A program made the translations under genes and the position numbers. Below are positions 43,525 to 50,453 of a stretch of DNA of 64,000 nt, piece after piece. The DNA comes from Paracoccus sp. MC1862 (lineage in GTDB: Bacteria > Pseudomonadota > Alphaproteobacteria > Rhodobacterales > Rhodobacteraceae), in the NCBI RefSeq assembly GCF_016617715.1, contig NZ_CP067227.1:1-64000 (forward strand), written 5' to 3'. Positions within the stretch are counted from its first letter, which is position 1. Every line of letters starts with the position of its first letter. The notes under the pieces were generated by a model. That model saw nothing but the letters and a program-made list of their open reading frames with translations. It had not been told where the DNA came from and ran no database searches.

Positions 43525-44214
43525 ATGGACGCGACAAGGATCGGCATCTTCTGCCTGGGGCTTTTCGCCTTCGCGATGGCGATCCTGGGCGAGCTTGCGC
43601 TTGGCTCGGTGCTGGGCGGCATGGCCCCGGCGGGAACGGACAGCGCCCCCGGATGGGGCATCCGCATGCTGGGGCTGATCGACCTCGCGCTTGGCTGGAC
43701 GCTGGCGCTGATGGCGGTCGAGATCATCCGGCCCATGGGCCAGCTTGCAAAACTGCAGGGCTTCGTCACCCTTGTCCTGTCGGTCTTCGGCATCCTTGCC
43801 GGGCTGCTGCTGATCTTCGCCGCGCTGACGCTGCTGGTCCTGATGGTCTCGCTGCTTCTGGCCTTTCCCTTCGGCACCGCCGTCTACCTGGCCGCATGGG
43901 GCGCCTTTCCGGCGGGCGCGGCGCGGGCGGTGCTGGCGCTGCTGATGATCTTCAAGCTGGTCGGCATCGCGCTTTTGATGGTGGCCACTCCGGCGCTGCT
44001 GAAGAACAAGGGGCTGCTGGTGCTGCTGGGGCTGTCGGTCGGGCTGACCTTCCTGACCGGGCTGCTGATCGGCTTCGTTCCCGGCGTGGTCGCGGCCATC
44101 GCCGATGTGCTGGCGGCGCTGATCTCGGCGGTGGCGGGGACGGTCTGGATGCTGGTGCTGCTGGTGGGCGCGCTCGGCTCGATCCTGCGGGCGATCCGCA
44201 GCACCGCGGGCTGA
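43525..44214 (+). CDS. Multi-pass membrane protein, unknown
   Basis: Very hydrophobic protein (229 aa) with five or six predicted membrane helices (IGIFCLGLFAFAMAILGELA, LIDLALGWTLALMAVEII, FVTLVLSVFGILAGLLLIFA, then several more). No family signature that I recognise. ATG 43525 gives a normal first helix; an ATG at 43477 would add 16 residues. It is 94 bp upstream of the first CIS gene on the same strand and may belong to that operon. Membrane docking is possible but not shown. Confidence 0.7.
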   Translation: MDATRIGIFCLGLFAFAMAILGELALGSVLGGMAPAGTDSAPGWGIRMLGLIDLALGWTLALMAVEIIRPMGQLAKLQGFVTLVLSVFGILAGLLLIFAALTLLVLMVSLLLAFPFGTAVYLAAWGAFPAGAARAVLALLMIFKLVGIALLMVATPALLKNKGLLVLLGLSVGLTFLTGLLIGFVPGVVAAIADVLAALISAVAGTVWMLVLLVGALGSILRAIRSTAG

Positions 44215-44308
44215 GGAAATCGCCCGCTCCCTGCAATCCGGGCGTGTGAAAACCGCCGAAATCTGGTAAACTTACATTGAGCTTCGGTTTCGGGGAGGAG
44301 TCGCCGCG

Positions 44309-44773
44309 ATGCCCGTTGACGCGCTGATCGACTGGGTGCGGCAACATGCCGGCAGCGCCGAGGTCCATCTGCGCGGGACGGGGGAGAAGCCGCCCGAAGG
44401 GGTCAGCCTCGCGCTGGTCGCCATCGACCCCGCCGCCGCCTTCGGCGCGGGCACGCTCAGGATCGAACTGATCTACCGGCTGACCGTGCAGATGGCCGAT
44501 GCGGGCGCGGGCGACGCGCTGCTCTGCGCCTTGGCCTTTGCCGCGCTGGAGGCGCCCGGGCTTCCGGGCATGGATGGCACCGGGCACCGCCCGCTGCGCC
44601 TGCTGGCCCCGGCCGAGGCGCAGGCCCGCCACGGTCCCGCGCCCGGACCCTGCCTGCATCTCGTCCTGACGGTCGAGCGGCAGCGGGACGCCACCCCCGC
44701 GCTGCCGGTGACGGAGCGCATTCTCAGAAGCAGCCAGAAGGTGCCGCGGCGCGCCGCGGGCCGGGACGGGTAA
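44309..44773 (+). CDS. Putative CIS terminator/cap protein (Pvc16-like position)
   Basis: Soluble protein (154 aa) beginning MPVDALIDWVRQHAGSAEVH behind GGAGGAG. Its place directly before the sheath gene and its strand-rich middle (LRIELIYRLTVQMADAG, HLVLTVERQ) resemble the tail-terminator or sheath-cap proteins (DUF4255/Pvc16 type) that open many CIS operons. Similarity is weak by eye, so the name is positional. Basic C-terminus. Confidence 0.5.
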   Translation: MPVDALIDWVRQHAGSAEVHLRGTGEKPPEGVSLALVAIDPAAAFGAGTLRIELIYRLTVQMADAGAGDALLCALAFAALEAPGLPGMDGTGHRPLRLLAPAEAQARHGPAPGPCLHLVLTVERQRDATPALPVTERILRSSQKVPRRAAGRDG

Positions 44774-44800
44774 CGCAGCGGGCAAGGGAGGATCGCCGAG

Positions 44801-45955
44801 ATGCCCGAATATCTGACACCAGGCGTCTACGTCGAGGAGGTCTCGACCGGGGCGCGGCCGATCGAGGAGGTGGGCACCACCACCGCCGCGTTCCTCGGGC
44901 TTGCGCCCGACGCGGGCGCCCGGCCGGGCGAGGCCCTGGCCGTCAACAACTGGCGCGACTTCCTGCGGATCTACGGGGGGCAGGCGGGGGTTTCCACCCC
45001 GCTGTCGCATGCCGTCTCGGGGTTCTTCCTCAACGGCGGGCGGCGGGCCTGGGTGGTGAACACCGGTCCCGGCCGCGGCTTCGAGGAGGGGCTGCGGGCG
45101 CTGTCCGCCGTGGACGAGATCGCGATGGTCGCCGCCCCCGGCGAGACCGACCCCGCCATCCAGGACCTGCTGCTGACCCATTGCGAGCTGCTGGGCACCT
45201 GCTTTGCCATCCTCGACGGCCCGGCCGAGGCCGCCGACCTGTCGCGGCTGATCCGCGTGGCCAGCCTTCCGGCGGGCGACGCGGACGGCGAGCCGGGCGG
45301 CCAGCGCGCCCGCGAAAGCGAGCGCGGCCATGGCGGGCTTTATTTCCCGCATCTGGTGGTGCGCGACCCCTTCGATTCCAGCAAGCTGGTCACGGTGGCG
45401 CCCTCGGGCCATGTCGCGGGGATGTTCGCGCTGAACGACACCCGCCGCGGCGTCTTCAAGGCGCCGGCGAACATGGTCGTGCGCGGGGCGCTGGGGCTGT
45501 CGCAGCGGCTGACCGATGCCGAGCAGGCGGTGCTGAACCCGGCCGGGGTCAACGTCATCCGCATGTTCACCGGGCGGGGGATCGTGCTCTGGGGGGCGCG
45601 CACCCTCGCGCCCTCGGCCAGCGAATGGCGCTATGTCCCGGTGCGCCGCCTGTTCATCATGGTCGAGGAAAGCATCCGCCGCGGCACCCAGTGGGTGGTG
45701 TTCGAGCCGAATGACGAGCGGCTGTGGAAAAGCATCCGCCGCGACGTGGGGGCGTTCCTGACGCTCTTGTGGCGGAACGGCGCCCTGCAGGGGGCGACGC
45801 CGGAACAGGCCTTCTTCGTCAAGTGCGACGCCGAAACCAACACCCCCGACGAGATCGCCGCCGGGCGCGTGGTGATCGAGGTCGGACTGGCCCCGGTGCG
45901 CCCCGCCGAATTCGTGATCTTCCGCATCGGCCAGACCAGCGCCGAGATGCCCTGA
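44801..45955 (+). CDS. Contractile tail sheath protein
   Basis: Sheath subunit (384 aa). The N-terminus YLTPGVYVEEVSTGARPIEE, then VGTTTAAFLGLAP, is the universal phage/CIS sheath start. The C-terminal RRLFIMVEESIRRGTQWVVF, FEPNDERLWKSIRRDVGAFL and EVGLAPVRPAEFVIFRI are the conserved sheath-interlock domain. It forms the contractile outer cylinder around the tube. A charged insert (DADGEPGGQRARESERGHGG) occurs in the middle domain. Only one sheath gene is present, unlike the two or three of PVC/Afp clusters. Confidence 0.95.
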   Translation: MPEYLTPGVYVEEVSTGARPIEEVGTTTAAFLGLAPDAGARPGEALAVNNWRDFLRIYGGQAGVSTPLSHAVSGFFLNGGRRAWVVNTGPGRGFEEGLRALSAVDEIAMVAAPGETDPAIQDLLLTHCELLGTCFAILDGPAEAADLSRLIRVASLPAGDADGEPGGQRARESERGHGGLYFPHLVVRDPFDSSKLVTVAPSGHVAGMFALNDTRRGVFKAPANMVVRGALGLSQRLTDAEQAVLNPAGVNVIRMFTGRGIVLWGARTLAPSASEWRYVPVRRLFIMVEESIRRGTQWVVFEPNDERLWKSIRRDVGAFLTLLWRNGALQGATPEQAFFVKCDAETNTPDEIAAGRVVIEVGLAPVRPAEFVIFRIGQTSAEMP

Positions 45956-45973
45956 CCCGCGAAGGAACCCGCC

Positions 45974-46429
45974 ATGCCAGAGATGGACACCACCCAAGGA
46001 CCGCAAAGCCCCGATCCGATGCGGAACTTCCAGTTCCGGCTTGAGATTCCGGGCGTGGCGCGGGGGCATTTCACCGAGGTCAGCGGCCTCGGCGTCCGGG
46101 TCCACCCGATCCGCTACCGCGAGGGCGGCATCGGCCAGATCGTGCGGACCATGCCGGGGCCGGTCGATTACGCCGAGGTGACGCTGCGCTACGGCCTGAT
46201 CCGGGACGCCGAGCTGTGGACCTGGATGCAGGCCACCATCCAGGGCCGGGTCGAGCGGCGCAACGTGTCGGTGATGATGCTGGACAGCGACGGCACCACC
46301 GAGGCGCTGCGCTGGAACCTGTTCAACGCCTGGCCCTGCGAATGGCAGGGGGCGCCCCTGGACGCGCTGGGGCGGGATGTCGCGGTGGAACTGCTGCGCC
46401 TGTCCTTCGACCAGCTTGAGCGGGTCTGA
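45974..46429 (+). CDS. Tail tube protein (T4 gp19-like)
   Basis: Inner-tube subunit (151 aa). FRLEIPGVARGHFTEVSGLG, VHPIRYREGGIGQIVRTMPG and DYAEVTLRYGLIRDAELWTW are diagnostic of gp19/Afp1-type tube proteins of phage-derived injection systems. It polymerises into the tube propelled by the sheath. Only one tube gene is seen; Afp and PVC clusters encode several. Confidence 0.93.
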   Translation: MPEMDTTQGPQSPDPMRNFQFRLEIPGVARGHFTEVSGLGVRVHPIRYREGGIGQIVRTMPGPVDYAEVTLRYGLIRDAELWTWMQATIQGRVERRNVSVMMLDSDGTTEALRWNLFNAWPCEWQGAPLDALGRDVAVELLRLSFDQLERV

Positions 46430-46432
46430 GCC

Positions 46433-47437
46433 ATGCGCCCCCGCCTTCCGCTGCGCCGTCGGCTGTCGCGGCTTCTGCGGCGGGTGGCGCAGGCGCTGGA
46501 CCGGCGGGAAACCGGGGCCGAGGCGCGGGCCGCCCGGCTGCGCGGGCGCTTTCCCGACGCCCCCGAGGCCTGGATCGCGGCCGTGGCGGCCTGCGGGGAA
46601 CTCTCCGGCCCGATGCAGGGCGCGCGGCTGTCCCCGCCCCCGCGGCGTCCCGCCCCGGTCCCGCCTTCCCTCTGGCACAGCGACCCCCGCAGCACTCCCG
46701 CAGGGCGCGATCTCCGGGGCGGCCTGTCCTTCGCCCGGCCGCCACCTTCCATGCCGCAGGCCGCGCCACCCCCGGCGAAACGGCCGCCCCCCCGCCTGAT
46801 CTGGGACCATGCCGCGCCGCCTGCGCCGGAACCGGCCGCGTTCCACGGCCCGCATCCGGCGCGGCCCGCGCACGCCGCTTTGGCCCATCCACCGCCTGCC
46901 CGCCCCGCGGCGCCCGCGTCTCTCCCCCCTCCCGAGCGCAAGTCGTCGTGGTCGCGCGTCGAGTTCCATCGGGACGCGGCCACCGACCGCTCCCGCCCTC
47001 CTGACCCGCTGCAGCGCCAGGACCCCGGCCTCGCCCTTGTCAACGCGGCCGCCGGAAAGGCCGGTTTTCCGATCCCCGCGCCAAACCGAGAACATCCGGC
47101 CGATCCCCGGTCCTTCGTTCTGCCCGAACGGAAAGCCGCCTGCCCAACCGTCTGGCCGTTCCCACCGCTGACCCCGGTGGCGGCGGCAGGTTTCCCGCCC
47201 CTGCCGCCCGCCGCGTCCCCGGCAGAAGCGGCCTTCCCGCAACCGCAGCCCCGGCCTGCCGCTCCGCTACCGCTGCCGCCCGCCGCATCCCGCCCCGCAC
47301 CCGCCAATGAACCCGCGCCCGAGGCGCCGCACCCGTGGCCCGCCCTTCCTGCGTCCCCCGCCCTGCCCGCGGCCCCGGCGCCGCGCCGCTGGGCCGAGCC
47401 GCTGCCCGATCAGGAGAAACGCGGATGGAGCGCGTGA
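46433..47437 (+). CDS. Pro-rich disordered protein in CIS operon
   Basis: Protein of 334 aa beginning with an Arg-rich helix (LPLRRRLSRLLRRVAQALDR), then a short folded-looking part (FPDAPEAWIAAVAACGEL) and about 250 residues of Pro/Ala-rich low-complexity sequence. No homologous domain is recognisable. It sits where small adaptor or cargo-loading genes are found, between tube and adaptor, 3 bp after the tube stop. It could be a tube-lumen protein, a cargo, or a length-related protein; none can be shown. Codon-position composition agrees with real coding. Confidence 0.65.
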   Translation: MRPRLPLRRRLSRLLRRVAQALDRRETGAEARAARLRGRFPDAPEAWIAAVAACGELSGPMQGARLSPPPRRPAPVPPSLWHSDPRSTPAGRDLRGGLSFARPPPSMPQAAPPPAKRPPPRLIWDHAAPPAPEPAAFHGPHPARPAHAALAHPPPARPAAPASLPPPERKSSWSRVEFHRDAATDRSRPPDPLQRQDPGLALVNAAAGKAGFPIPAPNREHPADPRSFVLPERKAACPTVWPFPPLTPVAAAGFPPLPPAASPAEAAFPQPQPRPAAPLPLPPAASRPAPANEPAPEAPHPWPALPASPALPAAPAPRRWAEPLPDQEKRGWSA

Positions 47438-48189
47438 CCTTTCTCATCGAGGACACGGGCGAGCGCGTGTCCTGCCTGCTCAATCCCGAAAGCCTGACCC
47501 TGACCCGCCGCGCGGGCCTGCGCGAGCGCACGGGTCGGGGCGGCGCCCTGACCGGCGCGGGCGGCAGCCACGATCCCCTGATCGCGACCGGCGGGGGCGT
47601 CACGGAACTGGACCTGCAGTTGCTGTTCGACACCGAACTGGCCCAGAGCCTCGACCCCCGCCCGGCCGCCGCGCCCGAAGGCGCCGAGCCGCCGCGGCTG
47701 ACCGAACCCGACGTGCGCGACCTGACCCGGCCCTTGCTGGCGCTGGCGGAACCCGGCCGGGCGGCGGGGGACGGGCGCGGCCCGCCGGTCTGCCGCTTCA
47801 TCTGGGGCACGGCCTGGAACCTGCCGGTGGTGGTGCTGGCGCTGGCCGAACGGCTGGAACGCTTCGGCGCGGGGGGCGTGCCCGGCCGCTCGTGGATGAG
47901 CCTCAAGCTGCGGCAGGTCCCCGAGGCCGAGACCGCCCCCATCGGCCCCCCGCCCCCCGCGGGCGCGGCCCCGCCCGATGGGGCGCCCGACACCCTCCCC
48001 GACGCCATCCCGGCGGTCGCCGACCCCGACGGCCAGCCGGCGACGCCGCTTTACCTTGCCGCCCTGTGGCTGACCGGCGACCCCGAAAACTGGCCGCAGG
48101 TCGCCGAGGCCAGCGGGATCGAGGACCCGCTGCGGATCGATGCGGGCACCGTCCTGACCGCAGGCCCGCCCGCCGGACCCGCGCCATGA
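47425..48189 (+). CDS. CIS tube-spike adaptor (Afp7/Pvc7-like)
   Basis: Protein of 254 aa starting MERVTFLIEDTGERVSCLLN, then PESLTLTRRAGLRERTG; the region SHDPLIATGGGVTELDLQLL and the strand WGTAWNLPVVVLALAERLE fit the gp53/LysM-adaptor proteins that join the tube to the spike. A LysM tail is replaced by Pro/Asp-rich sequence ending in LYLAALWLTGDPENWPQVAE. AGGAG precedes ATG 47425. It overlaps the Pro-rich gene by 13 bp and the spike gene by 4 bp. Confidence 0.75.
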   Translation: MERVTFLIEDTGERVSCLLNPESLTLTRRAGLRERTGRGGALTGAGGSHDPLIATGGGVTELDLQLLFDTELAQSLDPRPAAAPEGAEPPRLTEPDVRDLTRPLLALAEPGRAAGDGRGPPVCRFIWGTAWNLPVVVLALAERLERFGAGGVPGRSWMSLKLRQVPEAETAPIGPPPPAGAAPPDGAPDTLPDAIPAVADPDGQPATPLYLAALWLTGDPENWPQVAEASGIEDPLRIDAGTVLTAGPPAGPAP

Positions 48190-49682
48190 ACCGCCCGCTC
48201 ACCCCCCGCCCGCGCCTGCAACTGACCCTGGGGGGGACCGGGATCGACGCGGCGCTGGCGGCGCGGCTGTCCGAGGCGCTGCTGCGCCAGTCGCTCGGCG
48301 CGCCCGCGGCGCTGGAAATGGTCTTTGCCGACCCGGACTGGACCGACAGCCTGCGCCCCGGCAGCCCGCTTGCGGCGGCGATCGACGGCCGCCCCGTCTT
48401 CGCCGGCGCCATCACCGGGCTGTGCGAGGAAGCCTCGGCCTCGGGGCGCGTGCTGCGGGTGGTGGCGCGCGATCCGCTGATCCGGCTGGCCCGGCGCCAG
48501 ACGCTGCGGGCGCTGGCCGATGTCTCGGCCGAGGACGTGGCCGCGCAGCTTGCCGCCGACCTCGGCCTTGGCAGCCGCAGTCTGGAAACCACGCCGAAAC
48601 GGACGCTGGTGCTGCAGCATGAACAGACCGATCTTGATTTCCTGGCCGATCTTGCCGCCCGGTCCGGCCTTTACCCGGTCCTGCGCGACGGGATGCTGCT
48701 GCTTCTGTCGCTGGCGGGCGACGGCGAGGCGGCGCTGACCCTGACGCTGGGGCAGTCGCTTCTGTCCTGCGAGGTGGCGCTGGCCGCCGACAGGTGGCTT
48801 CCGGGCGGCACCATCCACAGCCGCGACCCCTTGTCGCTGAAGCCGCGCACCAACCGCGCCTCGCTGGCACGGCAGGACCGGGTGATCGACCTGCACGATC
48901 CGGGCGACGACCCGCCCGGGGGCGAGCGGATGCTGCTGAACCGCCTTGGCGGCACCGATGCCGAGGCCGAGGCGATGCTGCAGGCCACGCTGGACCGCGC
49001 CGCCGCCGAAACCGCAGTGGCCCAAGGCTTGGCCGAGGGCGATCCCGGCCTGATGCCTGGCCGCGCCGTGACCATCGAGGGCGTGCTGCCCCCGCTTGCG
49101 GGCGGCCATGTCGTCACCCGCGCCCTGCACCGGCTGTCGGCGACCGAAGGCTATGTCACCGAGTTCTCGACCGAAGCCCCGCGCCTGCCCGCGCCCGCCC
49201 GCACCCCGCTGGTGGCGGTGGGCCGGGTCACCGACGACAGCGACCCCGAGAAGATGGGCCGCTGCCGGATCGAGCTGCCGGATTTCGGCGGCCTCGACGC
49301 GGGCTGGATGGCCTGCCTCGCGCCGGGGGCGGGGCGGCGGCGCGGCATGGTGGCGCTGCCGCAGAAGGGCGACGACCTGCTGGTGCTGTTTCCCGAAGGC
49401 GACCCGGCCCGCGGCATCCTGCTGGGCGGGCTGTTCGGTGCGCAGGCGCTGCCCACCGAGGCGCGGCGCCAGCCGCACGGGATCGTGCTGCGGACCGGGG
49501 GCGGGCAGGTCCTCGACCTCGCCGGCGGCGGGGCCGCGCTGAAGATTGCGACATCGGGAGGAAGCTTTCTGGAAATGGAACCGGAGGGCGTGCGGCTTGC
49601 CGCCGCCGCCGATCTGGTGATCGAGGCGCCGCGCCGGACCATCACCATCCGGGCGGCGGAAATCCGGTTCGAACGGGAATGA
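48186..49682 (+). CDS. VgrG/gp27-gp5-like central spike protein
   Basis: Baseplate hub-spike fusion (498 aa). The N-terminal half is gp27/phage gpD-like (FAGAITGLCEEASASGRVLR, LVLQHEQTDLDFLADLAARS). The C-terminal half has the gp5 OB-fold (VGRVTDDSDPEKMGRCRIEL, KGDDLLVLFPEGDPARGILL, GGLFGAQALP) and a short beta-helix ending in KIATSGGSFLEMEPEGV. It forms the trimeric spike under the tube (Pvc8 equivalent). ATGA overlap with the adaptor gene indicates coupling. No lysozyme domain is present. Confidence 0.93.
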   Translation: MNRPLTPRPRLQLTLGGTGIDAALAARLSEALLRQSLGAPAALEMVFADPDWTDSLRPGSPLAAAIDGRPVFAGAITGLCEEASASGRVLRVVARDPLIRLARRQTLRALADVSAEDVAAQLAADLGLGSRSLETTPKRTLVLQHEQTDLDFLADLAARSGLYPVLRDGMLLLLSLAGDGEAALTLTLGQSLLSCEVALAADRWLPGGTIHSRDPLSLKPRTNRASLARQDRVIDLHDPGDDPPGGERMLLNRLGGTDAEAEAMLQATLDRAAAETAVAQGLAEGDPGLMPGRAVTIEGVLPPLAGGHVVTRALHRLSATEGYVTEFSTEAPRLPAPARTPLVAVGRVTDDSDPEKMGRCRIELPDFGGLDAGWMACLAPGAGRRRGMVALPQKGDDLLVLFPEGDPARGILLGGLFGAQALPTEARRQPHGIVLRTGGGQVLDLAGGGAALKIATSGGSFLEMEPEGVRLAAAADLVIEAPRRTITIRAAEIRFERE

Positions 49683-49686
49683 GGCG

Positions 49687-50034
49687 ATGCTGAAGGTGCT
49701 GACCGAAAAGGCCGAACTGCGCTGCGCCCACGGCGGCCGGGTGGGGCTGGAAGCCTCGCAGGACCTCGTGCGGATCGGGGGCGTGCCGGTGCTGGTCCGC
49801 CCCGACCTGATGAACCGCCCGATCACGGCCTGCCCCCATGCGACGCCCGCCAACCCGCCGTGCTTCAAGACGGTCTCGGTGGACGAGGCCGCGTCCTATT
49901 CCGCCTTCGTCTTCATCGACGGCCAGCCGATGGCGAAGCTTTCCGCCACCGGAAAGACGGACTGGAGCAAGCTCGGCGTCGTGCCCTTTTCGGCCGGCGC
50001 AGCGGGGCAGGATTTCGTCACCCTGCGGGAATGA
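49687..50034 (+). CDS. PAAR-like spike-tip protein
   Basis: Small protein (115 aa) with CAHGGRVGLEASQDLVRIGG, then MNRPITACPHATPANPPCF and a C-terminal strand KTDWSKLGVVPF. Cys/His residues at both ends of the conserved part resemble metal-stabilised PAAR-type tips (Pvc10/DUF4280-like). It lies 4 bp after the spike gene, as expected for the tip that sharpens the spike. Confidence 0.8.
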   Translation: MLKVLTEKAELRCAHGGRVGLEASQDLVRIGGVPVLVRPDLMNRPITACPHATPANPPCFKTVSVDEAASYSAFVFIDGQPMAKLSATGKTDWSKLGVVPFSAGAAGQDFVTLRE

Positions 50035-50048
50035 AGGGAGGGGGCGCG

Positions 50049-50453
50049 ATGGCAGGCTTGCAGGGATGGCTTTTCGACCCATTGGGCGGCCCGGCCCTTG
50101 CCGCGGACGGGGCCGTGGCTATGGTCGGCGGCCCGGCCCTCATCAGCCAGTCGCTGATGATCCTGCTGGGCACGGTGCCTGGCGAACGGGTGATGCGGCC
50201 CGATTACGGCTGCCCGCTGGACCGGCTGGTCTTCGCCCCGAACGACGCCACCACCGCCGGGCTTGCGATCCACTACGTCCGCCAGGCCCTGCGCCGGTGG
50301 GAGCCGCGGGTCGATATCCTGCGGCTGGATGCCGGCCCCGACCCGCAGGGCGCGCCCGAGGCGCTGCGGATCTGGCTGGAATACCGCATCCGCCGGACGG
50401 TGCAGCACGGCAGCCTCGGCTTCACGCTCGATCTGGGGGGACCTCATGCGTGA
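50049..50453 (+). CDS. Baseplate wedge protein gp25-like
   Basis: gp25/W family wedge component (134 aa). SLMILLGTVPGERVMRPDYG followed by CPLDRLVFAPNDATTAG is the family signature, with LRIWLEYRIRRT near the end. It bridges the baseplate to the first sheath ring. The gene overlaps the next by 8 bp. Start at ATG 50049 after GAAGGGAGGGGG. Confidence 0.93.
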   Translation: MAGLQGWLFDPLGGPALAADGAVAMVGGPALISQSLMILLGTVPGERVMRPDYGCPLDRLVFAPNDATTAGLAIHYVRQALRRWEPRVDILRLDAGPDPQGAPEALRIWLEYRIRRTVQHGSLGFTLDLGGPHA

